Assembly: GCA_016937315.1 (NCBI GenBank)
Contig: JAFGWD010000286.1
Coordinates: 1 to 5,262 of the forward strand
Source of the DNA: Rhodospirillaceae bacterium
GTDB taxonomy: Bacteria > Pseudomonadota > Alphaproteobacteria > Rhodospirillales > Rhodospirillaceae
Reading direction: 5' to 3'
Length of the DNA stretch: 5,262 nucleotides
In this document: one piece after another, positions 1 through 5,170 of the stretch
How positions within the stretch are numbered: position 1 is the first letter of the stretch
How the letters are laid out: every line of letters starts with the position of its first letter
The notes under the pieces: generated by a model
The model's database searches: none
The model's input: only the letters and a program-made list of their open reading frames with translations
Told to the model about the DNA's origin: nothing
Position numbers and translations under genes: made by a program

Positions 1-78
1 ATACCCAACGCCGTTCACGTCGATGATCACGGTGTCGGTGTCCACGAATTCGATATGCCCCTTTAGCCGCGCAATCAT
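1..78 (-). CDS. ruvA: RuvA, Holliday junction branch-migration subunit (5' part only)
   Basis: These are the first 26 codons of a gene that continues past the left edge of the window. The translated start MIARLKGHIEFVDTDTVIID, followed by VNGVGY, matches the N-terminal OB-fold strand region of RuvA, whose family starts MI(G/A)xLxG and has a conserved V.GVGY. RuvA is the tetrameric protein that binds the four-way junction and recruits the RuvB motor for branch migration. Its ATG (78-76) overlaps the ruvC stop codon as ATGA, so the two genes are very likely translationally coupled in the usual ruvC-ruvA order. No separate promoter is needed or visible. The rest of the protein lies outside the window. 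Confidence 0.93.
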   Translation of the reverse strand, partial: MIARLKGHIEFVDTDTVIIDVNGVGY

Positions 79-596
79 CGCCGAGCCTTTTCTTCCGCAC
101 GGCGAATCGCCTGCTCCAGGGATTGACCACTGGCACGATAGCGTGCATGGCAAATTGCCACCGCCAAGGCATCGGCGGCATCGGCAAACTCCGGCGCGGC
201 ACCAGGCAACAAAGTCCGAACCATCAGCCCCACCTGATCCTTAGCCGCATGCCCCGTACCCACCACATTTTTCTTGATCAGGTTGGGCGTATATTCGGCC
301 ACCGACAGCCCCAAAAGCGCCGGTGCCAACATCACCACACCACGCGCCTGCCCGAGTTTTAGAGTCGATGTCGGATTGCGATTGACGAAGGTTTCTTCAA
401 CCGCCGCCTCATCCGGAGCGTACTGCTTCAGAACCTCAAGAATTCCCACGTGCAGCATGGTCAAACGCTCGGCCAGGGATAGATCGTCCTGGGACCGCAC
501 CACCCCACAGGCAACATAAGACAGGCGGTTTCCTTCTGCCTCGACGATGCCCCAGCCGGTGATACGTAGCCCCGGATCCAGCCCGATCAACCGCAT
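75..596 (-). CDS. ruvC: RuvC, crossover junction endodeoxyribonuclease
   Basis: RuvC resolves Holliday junctions at the end of recombinational repair by symmetric nicking, acting as a dimer with RuvAB. With this start the protein is 173 residues, the same length as E. coli RuvC. The four expected acidic catalytic residues are visible: Asp7 in GLDPG, Glu67 in AVEETF, and Asp139 and Asp142 in FADAADALA. The fold is RNase H-like. An in-frame ATG lies two codons upstream (602), but the Shine-Dalgarno GGAG at 608-605 is only 2 nt from it and 8 nt from the ATG at 596, so 596 is preferred. The gene lies 41 nt after yebC and shares an ATGA overlap with ruvA, which suggests one yebC-ruvC-ruvA transcript. 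The C-terminal tail is rich in Arg, Glu and Ala, as is common in alphaproteobacteria. Confidence 0.96.
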   Translation of the reverse strand: MRLIGLDPGLRITGWGIVEAEGNRLSYVACGVVRSQDDLSLAERLTMLHVGILEVLKQYAPDEAAVEETFVNRNPTSTLKLGQARGVVMLAPALLGLSVAEYTPNLIKKNVVGTGHAAKDQVGLMVRTLLPGAAPEFADAADALAVAICHARYRASGQSLEQAIRRAEEKARR

Positions 597-637
597 GCTC
601 ATTGCTCCACGGCTGCCCGAGGACGACGGCGAAACCG

Positions 638-1387
638 TTACAGCCCCAGGCTCGCCGCAACCTCATCCGAGATTTCGTAATTTCCGGAAACCCGCTGCAC
701 GTCGTCGTTGTCATCCAACGCGTCCACCAACTTCATCAAGGTCGTCGCGGTTGCGGCATCCAGGTCAACGGTGACCAACGGCTTCCATTCCAAACGCGCG
801 GTCATCGCCTCGCCGAACTGCTTTTCCAGGACATCCTTGACACTGTGCAAGTCATCCGGCGACGTCAGAATGTCATGTCCATCATCAGACGAAACGACAT
901 CCGAAGCTCCCGCTTCCAACGCCGCATCAAACATGGCTTCAGCATCTGCCACATCCGACGCGTACTGGATTAAGCCGATGCGTTCAAAATTGAACGCCAC
1001 CGAATTGGCCTCACCCATTTGACCGCCCAACTTGTTGAAGGTCGAACGAACCTCCGAAGCGGTACGGTTGCGGTTGTCGGTCAGGGCTTCGACAATCAGC
1101 GCCACATTGCCAGGGCCGAACCCTTCATAACGTATTTCCACATAATTCGTGTCATCTCCGCCAGGCAAAGCCCGTTTGATCGCACGCTCGATATTATCCT
1201 TGGGCATGCTCTGTGCCTTGGCCGCGGCAATCGCGGCACGCAGGCGCGGATTGCTGTCTGGCGTCGGAATGCCGCACTTAGCAGAAACCGTAATTTCACG
1301 CGCCAGCTTGGTAAACAGCTTCGCGCGTTGGGCATCCTGAGCACCTTTGCGGTGCATGATGTTCTTAAACTGAGAGTGACCAGCCAT
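638..1387 (-). CDS. yebC: YebC/PmpR (TACO1) family protein
   Basis: This 249-residue protein has the family hallmark at its N-terminus: AGHSQFKNIMHRKGAQDAQR followed by AKLFTKLAREI. Next come an Ala-rich helical stretch with MPKDNIERAIKR (about residues 61-72) and the conserved YEGFGPGNVALIVE and TDNRNRTASEVR motifs (about 88-115). The full three-domain length is present (E. coli YebC is 246). The family was long annotated as a DNA-binding regulator. More recent work on bacterial and mitochondrial members points to a role on the ribosome at difficult sequences such as proline runs, so the word 'transcriptional' should be treated with care. The gene sits just upstream of ruvC, a classic conserved neighbourhood. 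The ATG at 1387 directly begins the MAGHS motif. The Shine-Dalgarno is weak (TAGGTA). A likely promoter lies at 1456-1485. Confidence 0.95.
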   Translation of the reverse strand: MAGHSQFKNIMHRKGAQDAQRAKLFTKLAREITVSAKCGIPTPDSNPRLRAAIAAAKAQSMPKDNIERAIKRALPGGDDTNYVEIRYEGFGPGNVALIVEALTDNRNRTASEVRSTFNKLGGQMGEANSVAFNFERIGLIQYASDVADAEAMFDAALEAGASDVVSSDDGHDILTSPDDLHSVKDVLEKQFGEAMTARLEWKPLVTVDLDAATATTLMKLVDALDDNDDVQRVSGNYEISDEVAASLGL

Positions 1388-1455
1388 CCAATACCTACAA
1401 TACGTGGAAATCCGCTATCGCCCAACGACGACAGCACCCGAAATATGCGCGTCGC

Positions 1456-1485
1456 ATTATCCGATCAGGCGCTGGCAAAACGCAA
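1456..1485 (-). promoter_or_regulatory. candidate sigma-70-type promoter for yebC-ruvC-ruvA
   Basis: Within the 116-nt gap between the metallophosphoesterase and yebC, the minus strand carries TTGCGT (1485-1480), an 18-nt spacer, and GATAAT (1461-1456). Transcription would begin near 1449, leaving a leader of about 62 nt before yebC. The -10 box is good and the -35 is partial. This is a pattern match by eye, without transcript data. I saw no convincing terminator for the upstream gene in the same gap, so read-through is also possible. Confidence 0.42.
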
Positions 1486-1503
1486 CCCCCAAAGCGGACC
1501 CGA

Positions 1504-2319
1504 TCAGTCCGTCGGCATGGCCCGCTGCAATCGGCCACCCAAACGAACCGGAGCAATCGAAACTGCCAAGCCCGTCCGGTCATCGGTTTCAATGTAAACA
1601 CCACAAACCGTGGCTTCGCCATCCGCAGGCGTCAACCGGTCCCCTGGCACCCGACGGGTGAAGCGCGAAATCGCCACATCCTTCATCATACCGATCACCG
1701 AATCATAGTCACCGCACATCCCGGCATCGGTCAAATAGGCCGTTCCGTGGGGCAAAATTTGTGCATCCGCCGTCGGAACATGGCTGTGGGACCCAACCAC
1801 CAAAGACACCCGCCCATCCAGAGCATGCCCAAGCGCCATTTTCTCACTGGTGGCTTCAGCATGCACGTCAACGAGTATCGCCGCCACCGTAGCCCCCAAA
1901 CGATCCCGCGTGAGAAAACCCTCCATGGCCTGAAAAGGATCGTCCAAGGGCTCCAGAAACAGCCGCCCCATCACCTGAACCACCAGCACTTTACGACCAT
2001 CGGGCATGCGTATTTCGGTGGCTCCACGCCCAGGCGTTCCCTTGGGAAAATTGGCCGGGCGGATCAAACGCGGGTCGCTGTCAATATAGGCAATCAGTTC
2101 CCGCTGATCCCAAACATGGTTGCCGGTGGTCACCACATCGGCCCCGGCTTCATAGAACTCGGCACAAATCTTTGGGGTCAAACCAAATCCGTGAGCGGCA
2201 TTTTCGCCATTGACGACAACAAAGTCCAACCCCAGATCCCGCCGCAAACACGGTAAGGCATCAATGACGGCGGTGCGCCCGCTACGCCCGACAACATCAC
2301 CCAAATACAAAATCTTCAT
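1504..2319 (-). CDS. YmdB-type metallophosphoesterase (TIGR00282 family)
   Basis: This 271-residue protein resembles the Bacillus YmdB group of dinuclear-metal phosphodiesterases, which in vitro hydrolyse 2',3'-cyclic nucleotides. The natural substrate in alphaproteobacteria is not settled. The metal ligands expected for the family are all visible: Asp8 in LGDVVGRSGR, Glu39 and Asn40 in NGENAAHG, Asn67 and His68 in TTGNHVWD, His153 in VDVHAEATSEK, and His178 and His180 in GSHSHVPTAD. The motif TDAGMCGDYDSVIGM (about 197-211) is also characteristic. There is no signal peptide, so it is cytoplasmic. The ATG at 2319 overlaps the cyclo-ligase stop as ATGA, indicating translational coupling with folate metabolism, a frequent neighbourhood in this class. 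It is unrelated to the E. coli protein also called YmdB (a macrodomain protein), so no symbol is assigned. Confidence 0.92.
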   Translation of the reverse strand: MKILYLGDVVGRSGRTAVIDALPCLRRDLGLDFVVVNGENAAHGFGLTPKICAEFYEAGADVVTTGNHVWDQRELIAYIDSDPRLIRPANFPKGTPGRGATEIRMPDGRKVLVVQVMGRLFLEPLDDPFQAMEGFLTRDRLGATVAAILVDVHAEATSEKMALGHALDGRVSLVVGSHSHVPTADAQILPHGTAYLTDAGMCGDYDSVIGMMKDVAISRFTRRVPGDRLTPADGEATVCGVYIETDDRTGLAVSIAPVRLGGRLQRAMPTD

Positions 2320-2966
2320 GAAAACTCGCCGCTTTTCCGTCTTGGCCTGGTGCCATCACGCAGAGGCAGAACGCCCCGTTCGGTCAATACCATATCCAGA
2401 CGACGATCCCAAGACTCACGGGGCACCATCTCGATCTCTTGCGCGGCGAAAGCAACACCAAGAGAAGACACCCGGTATCCAGCTTCTACCATCGCCGCCA
2501 ACGTGCGGTCATAATACCCACCGCCATATCCCAGACGATGCCCATCGGCATCGAACGCCAGCAGCGGCATTAAAATAACATGTGGCACGCAACGCGCCGC
2601 CAGTTCGTTCGGATGATAGGTGCCAAAAGCACCACGATCCAGAACGGCATCGGCAACCCATTCCCGAAAAATCAGCGGCGAATCAACGATCTCCACTGCG
2701 GGCAAGGCAATCCGCCAACCAACTTGACGCAACCAATCCACCAGCAGCCGAGTGTCCATCTCACCACCGATCGGATAGTAAACCGCAATCACACCATTTT
2801 CAGGAGGAACCGCAAGCAACGGAACCGTTGCCGCATGCCGGACCAAACACTCAGCGGCATGACGACGATCCACGGCATCAATACGCCCACGCAGAAACTT
2901 GGCGTTGCCACGCAAGGCCCGCTTGGTCGCAGCCACGGTCTCACCAACCACTGACGGCATCAGCAT
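2316..2966 (-). CDS. ygfA: 5-formyltetrahydrofolate cyclo-ligase (MTHFS family)
   Basis: This enzyme uses ATP to convert 5-formyl-THF to 5,10-methenyl-THF, returning the stored and inhibitory folate form to one-carbon metabolism. The protein is 216 residues, slightly long for the family (about 180-200). Visible landmarks are YYPIGGEMDT (64-72), the hydrophobic LMPLLAFDADGHRLGYGGG (132-150) and the following YYDR, which form the ATP/folate-binding signature. The last dozen or so residues are basic and look like an unconserved tail. The ATG at 2966 is 10 nt after a strong GAGGAGG (2983-2977). A second ATG two codons later would be spaced less well. The gene lies directly downstream of 6S RNA, the same arrangement as E. 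coli ssrS-ygfA, which suggests co-transcription with the RNA. Its stop overlaps the next gene's start. Confidence 0.95.
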   Translation of the reverse strand: MLMPSVVGETVAATKRALRGNAKFLRGRIDAVDRRHAAECLVRHAATVPLLAVPPENGVIAVYYPIGGEMDTRLLVDWLRQVGWRIALPAVEIVDSPLIFREWVADAVLDRGAFGTYHPNELAARCVPHVILMPLLAFDADGHRLGYGGGYYDRTLAAMVEAGYRVSSLGVAFAAQEIEMVPRESWDRRLDMVLTERGVLPLRDGTRPRRKSGEFS

Positions 2967-2976
2967 AACCTACGCA

Positions 2977-2983
2977 CCTCCTC
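2977..2983 (-). promoter_or_regulatory. strong ribosome binding site of the cyclo-ligase gene
   Basis: The minus strand reads GAGGAGG, 10 nt before the ATG at 2966. It is the best Shine-Dalgarno in the window. It supports ATG 2966 over the second ATG at 2960. Its strength suggests the cyclo-ligase is translated on its own initiation signal after the non-coding 6S stretch. Confidence 0.7.
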
Positions 2984-2988
2984 TGCGT

Positions 2989-3008
2989 GCCGTCCCCAAT
3001 TGGGCGGC
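2989..3008 (-). repeat. inverted repeat / hairpin between 6S RNA and the cyclo-ligase RBS
   Basis: The minus-strand sequence GCCGCCCAATTGGGGACGGC can fold into a 7-bp GC stem (GCCG plus CCC) with an AATT loop and a two-base bulge (GA) on the 3' side. The core CCCAATTGGG is a perfect 10-bp palindrome. It lies about 20 nt downstream of the inferred 6S 3' end and 5 nt before GAGGAGG. No T-run follows, so it is not a standard intrinsic terminator. It could be an RNA processing or 3'-end element, or an operator. The function is unknown. Confidence 0.45.
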
Positions 3009-3027
3009 GCGAGGACCGAACGCGCTC

Positions 3028-3196
3028 TCGGAAAGGCGGCGGGGCCGTTACGGCCGTCGGTTATGTGGAATACACAAGGGCCGCTCCAACAAAGTGGGCG
3101 CCATGTAACCGGACCACGGTCCGGTCAGGGACGGCTCCCTTACTATCAACGTTGGCCCCAGTGATGTCGCGGACCTAACGCACCGCACAGCACCCG
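3028..3196 (-). ncRNA. ssrS: 6S RNA
   Basis: 6S RNA mimics an open promoter and sequesters sigma-70 RNA polymerase, mainly in stationary phase. The case rests on three points. The gene sits between zapA and the cyclo-ligase, the conserved ssrS location. The 242-nt space has no credible coding frame. The minus strand carries 6S-like elements: CAACGTTGAT, which aligns with the E. coli GAGCCGAT site where product RNA synthesis begins (about 3145), and TTACATGGCGCCCAC, which resembles E. coli AATGTGGCGCTCC. GGGAGCC (3139-3133) can pair with GGCGCCC (3102-3096) around a mismatch. This encloses a perfect 7-bp hairpin at 3125-3108. The outer arms GGAAGGCGG (3202-3194) and CCGCCTTTCC (3039-3030) can also pair. 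The ends are estimated to within about 10-15 nt. No covariance search was run. Confidence 0.8.
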
Positions 3197-3201
3197 CCTT
3201 C

Positions 3202-3207
3202 CGTATA
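3202..3207 (-). promoter_or_regulatory. candidate -10 box for 6S RNA
   Basis: TATACG on the minus strand (3207-3202) begins 1 nt after the zapA stop codon. It would place the start of transcription near 3195, matching the 5' end inferred for 6S RNA from alignment with E. coli. No good -35 is found at 16-18 nt: TTGCCG (3234-3229), inside the end of zapA, is 21 nt away. This is weak evidence. 6S RNA could equally be processed from a zapA read-through transcript. Confidence 0.3.
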
Positions 3208-3208
3208 C

Positions 3209-3550
3209 TTAAGCGCCCCGCACACTTTCGGCAATCGTTTCAATCCGCGCCGAGAGCATTTCGATCGCATCCACCACCACAGATTCCGCCGCACCCTTGG
3301 TTTCGGCCCCACCAGAACCCGTCGCGGCACGCAATTCTTCAAGCTCACCGTAGGTTTCGGCCAACTCATCGGCAATCAGCAAACCCACCATGGCCAGCAA
3401 TAAATTTTCTTGGATTGGCCCAATCGCCGCCGTCAATTCACTGCCGCGCTGATCAAGATACCGCCCCAAGCGGCCGATTTGAGCCTCCTGCCCATCATCG
3501 CAGGAGATATGATATTGATGTCCCGCGATTGTTAGCGTTACCTGAGCCAC
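3209..3550 (-). CDS. zapA: ZapA, FtsZ-ring associated cell division protein
   Basis: ZapA is a small cytoplasmic protein that crosslinks FtsZ filaments and stabilises the Z-ring at midcell. This 113-residue protein matches the family length (109 in E. coli). The N-terminal beta portion reads VTLTIAGHQYHISCDDGQE (4-22). Next come the helical RLGRYLDQR and a long helix with the family-typical LLAMVGLLIADEL (about 51-63), then a C-terminal coiled coil from about residue 87. A Gly/Ala/Thr linker (about 75-86) precedes it. The start is GTG at 3550, supported by GGAAGG 8 nt upstream. The gene begins 4 nt after the stop of the DUF4164-like gene, so the pair is probably one operon with coupled translation. 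Its position just before 6S RNA fits zapA synteny across proteobacteria. Confidence 0.93.
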   Translation of the reverse strand: MAQVTLTIAGHQYHISCDDGQEAQIGRLGRYLDQRGSELTAAIGPIQENLLLAMVGLLIADELAETYGELEELRAATGSGGAETKGAAESVVVDAIEMLSARIETIAESVRGA

Positions 3551-3554
3551 CGCC

Positions 3555-3821
3555 TTATCCTTCCAACAGGTGTTTCAGGCGCACCACGGTGTCGTCGATG
3601 CCGTCGGAGGCAGCCCGCGCCGCCGTCGCCAAAACATCATACTGGCGGCGCAGATCGGCGAGATTTTCGCCGTCACCAAAAGACATTTCCGGGACATCCC
3701 CGATCAGACGCGGCGCCGAAGCACGCTCCGCCACGGCCTCCTCCAGGGAGGCCACGGCAGCATCCAGACGGCGAAGGGCAGCTTCGGCCCGTGAAAGCTT
3801 GTATACCGCGAATGGTTTCAA
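3555..3821 (-). CDS. small coiled-coil protein, DUF4164-like, upstream of zapA
   Basis: This 88-residue protein is mostly helical. Residues 11-33 form a heptad-like helix (AEAALRRLDAAVASLEEAV) and residues 53-86 a second one. Between them is a Pro/Gly-containing linker (APRLIGDVPEMSFGDGEN). There is no signal peptide or membrane segment. Short coiled-coil proteins of this kind are commonly encoded directly before zapA in alphaproteobacteria, and a role with the divisome is a reasonable guess from context, not shown. The only in-frame start seems to be TTG at 3821, without a clear Shine-Dalgarno. No in-frame ATG lies between the likely promoter at 3855-3883 and the conserved-looking part. The end of the gene (CTG TTG GAA GGA TAA) supplies the Shine-Dalgarno for zapA. 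The reading frame is convincing and the exact start is less so. Confidence 0.8.
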   Translation of the reverse strand: MKPFAVYKLSRAEAALRRLDAAVASLEEAVAERASAPRLIGDVPEMSFGDGENLADLRRQYDVLATAARAASDGIDDTVVRLKHLLEG

Positions 3822-3854
3822 TGTATTATCGCCATATGCAGTGAAACGGATTGA

Positions 3855-3883
3855 AGGATAATTCCGGAACTCCTTGACGTCAA
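3855..3883 (-). promoter_or_regulatory. candidate sigma-70-type promoter for the DUF4164-like gene and zapA
   Basis: The minus strand carries TTGACG (3883-3878), a 17-nt spacer and TATCCT (3860-3855). This is a near-ideal -35 with a moderate -10. Transcription would begin near 3848, giving a leader of about 26 nt. The -35 lies in a perfect palindrome, TTGACGTCAA (3874-3883), located 20-29 bp before the divergent plus-strand gene. It was identified by eye. Confidence 0.5.
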
Positions 3884-3902
3884 TCGAAGGTATGGAAACG
3901 CC

Positions 3903-4343
3903 GTGTCTTTTATCGACTTAGCAACCCTGATCATCAACGACCGTTCACAGGCTCTTGCCGGAATCGCCGCAGCCACTGCGTATCATGGCGCGGTCCATAT
4001 CGAAACCCCCGCAGACATGGCGGATGTCCTGGGTCCCGCATGGCTGCGTGCCTTCTTGGGGGCCACACCCAAGCCACCATGCCCGGTCATTTTTCACTGC
4101 GGCACCGCCCCTGGCTTAGTATTGGCAGCATTACATCTGCGTCTTCCTGCTTTGCGCTTCGATCCTGCCCCCGCAATACCCGCACGAGTCACCGAAACCC
4201 TATCTGAAATTGCCGAACATCAGGGCAGTGTCCTGCTTTTGGGACCGCCGCCACAGCCACATTGGCGATTTCCGCCACCATCAGGACGGCCCAACATGCA
4301 GGCCCTCACCGCTGCGGCAACCACATGGCTCAACAGCCTCTGA
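3903..4343 (+). CDS. unrecognised 146-residue protein
   Basis: I do not recognise this family. It is the only plus-strand gene in the window and the only good frame in 3903-4329, which argues for a real gene. The start is GTG at 3903, with a weak GGA 6 nt upstream (3894-3896) and GAAGG at 12 nt. The N-terminal half is Ala-rich and probably alpha/beta: IDLATLIINDRSQALAGIAA, then AVHIETPADMADVLG (30-44). The middle has PCPVIFHCGTAPGLVLAALH (59-78), with two cysteines (60, 66), then LPALRFDP. The tail is Pro-rich (GPPPQPHWRFPPPSGRP, 114-130) and ends in a short helix. No signal peptide, clear membrane span or catalytic motif is seen. HCGTAPG is not a Cys-phosphatase loop because the CX5R arginine is absent. 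It diverges from the zapA unit and overlaps the hydratase gene tail to tail by 14 bp. It is probably cytoplasmic. Confidence 0.72.
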   Translation: MSFIDLATLIINDRSQALAGIAAATAYHGAVHIETPADMADVLGPAWLRAFLGATPKPPCPVIFHCGTAPGLVLAALHLRLPALRFDPAPAIPARVTETLSEIAEHQGSVLLLGPPPQPHWRFPPPSGRPNMQALTAAATTWLNSL

Positions 4344-5106
4344 ACTTCGGATGACGCCTCTCGACGAAAGCGGCCATGCCTTCCTTCTGATCCTCTGTGG
4401 AAAACAGGGCGTGGAAGGCTTGGCGCTCATACCGCACACCTTCAGCTAAGGTGGTTTCAAAAGCCACATTGACCGCCGCCTTGGCCGCCAACATGGCAAC
4501 CCGTCCCAATCCCGCAATGGTTTCCGCAACCGCCAGAGCCTCAGGCAACAAATCTGCCAGCGGGACGACCCGCGACACCAAACCAATACGTTCGGCCTCC
4601 ACCGCATCGATCCTACGTCCCGTCAACACCATATCCATAGCCTTCGCCTTACCCACAGCACGCGCCAAACGTTGGGTTCCCCCCGCACCTGGAATAATGC
4701 CCAAGCCAATTTCCGGCTGGCCAAAGCTGGCGTTATCCGCCGCAATAATGATGTCGCACATCATCGCCAGTTCACAACCACCGCCCAGAGCAAACCCCGC
4801 CACCGCCGCAATCACCGGCTTACGCGTGTGCGTGGTCGCCTCCCATCCCGACGTGATAAAGTTCTCCAAGACGCATGATGCGTAGGTCTTTGTCGCCATT
4901 TCCTTGATATCGGCCCCAGCGGCAAAGGCTCTCTCACTCCCGGTCACAACCACGGCACCGATACCGTCATCGGCGTCAAAAGCCACCAATGCGTCCTGCA
5001 GTTCAGAAACCAACTGCGCGGACAGAGCATTCAAAGCCTGCGGACGATTCAAAACGATCAAACCGACTGTGTTGCGAATCTCCACAATCAGGGTCTCAAA
5101 GGACAT
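4330..5106 (-). CDS. enoyl-CoA hydratase (crotonase family)
   Basis: The enzyme adds water across the double bond of trans-2-enoyl-CoA to give (S)-3-hydroxyacyl-CoA in beta-oxidation and related acyl-CoA pathways. The 258-residue protein closely resembles the mature mitochondrial short-chain hydratase. FAAGADIKEM (61-70) supplies oxyanion-hole Ala65 and ALGGGCELAMMCDII (106-120) supplies Gly109 and catalytic Glu112. FGQPEIGLGIIPGAGGTQRL (128-147) holds the second catalytic Glu132. The end, GMAAFVERRHPKFRG, is also typical. Both glutamates are present, so hydratase rather than isomerase or hydrolase activity is expected; chain-length preference cannot be read. The start at ATG 5106 is set by AGGGGAG (5119-5113) 6 nt upstream; an upstream in-frame ATG at 5160 lacks such support and adds a non-family extension. 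The gene is 64 nt after the upstream partial gene and overlaps the plus-strand gene by 14 bp. Confidence 0.95.
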   Translation of the reverse strand: MSFETLIVEIRNTVGLIVLNRPQALNALSAQLVSELQDALVAFDADDGIGAVVVTGSERAFAAGADIKEMATKTYASCVLENFITSGWEATTHTRKPVIAAVAGFALGGGCELAMMCDIIIAADNASFGQPEIGLGIIPGAGGTQRLARAVGKAKAMDMVLTGRRIDAVEAERIGLVSRVVPLADLLPEALAVAETIAGLGRVAMLAAKAAVNVAFETTLAEGVRYERQAFHALFSTEDQKEGMAAFVERRHPKFRGC

Positions 5107-5170
5107 GGTAATCTCCCCTTGCCTTTCCCACATCATGATACGCACGCGCCATATATCCAAGGCACTTCCC

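Noticed and set aside
597..602. Earlier ATG for ruvC at 602
   Set aside because: The GGAG is only 2 nt away from it but 8 nt from ATG 596, and starting at 596 gives the normal MRLIGLDPG beginning and a 173-residue length.
1019..1597. Plus-strand open frame of 192 codons
   Set aside because: It lies antisense to yebC and the following spacer, has no family-like motifs, and mirrors the codon bias of yebC. It is a shadow frame.
1747..2256. Plus-strand open frame of 169 codons
   Set aside because: It is antisense to the metallophosphoesterase with all metal ligands present. The His/Arg/Pro-rich translation looks non-protein-like.
3045..3057. GGCCGTTACGGCC inverted repeat considered as a terminator
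   Set aside because: There is no T-run on either side and the hairpin loop would be only 3-5 nt. It is better explained as part of the 6S RNA 3' half.
2899..3178. Plus-strand small open frames across the 6S region
   Set aside because: They are short, Arg-rich and lack ribosome sites. The conserved RNA on the opposite strand explains the interval better.
3892..3921. Short plus-strand ORF from ATG 3892 (nine codons)
   Set aside because: It is out of frame with the gene at 3903, and GAAGG is only 1 nt from its start, too close to work. Probably chance.
4397..4885. Plus-strand open frame of 162 codons
   Set aside because: It is fully antisense to the well-supported enoyl-CoA hydratase, whose catalytic motifs are intact. 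The Ser/Ala/Thr-rich composition is typical of an antisense shadow.
5107..5160. N-terminal extension of the hydratase from ATG 5160
   Set aside because: It adds 18 residues not typical of the family. A strong AGGGGAG sits 6 nt before ATG 5106, which begins the expected MSFETLIVE.
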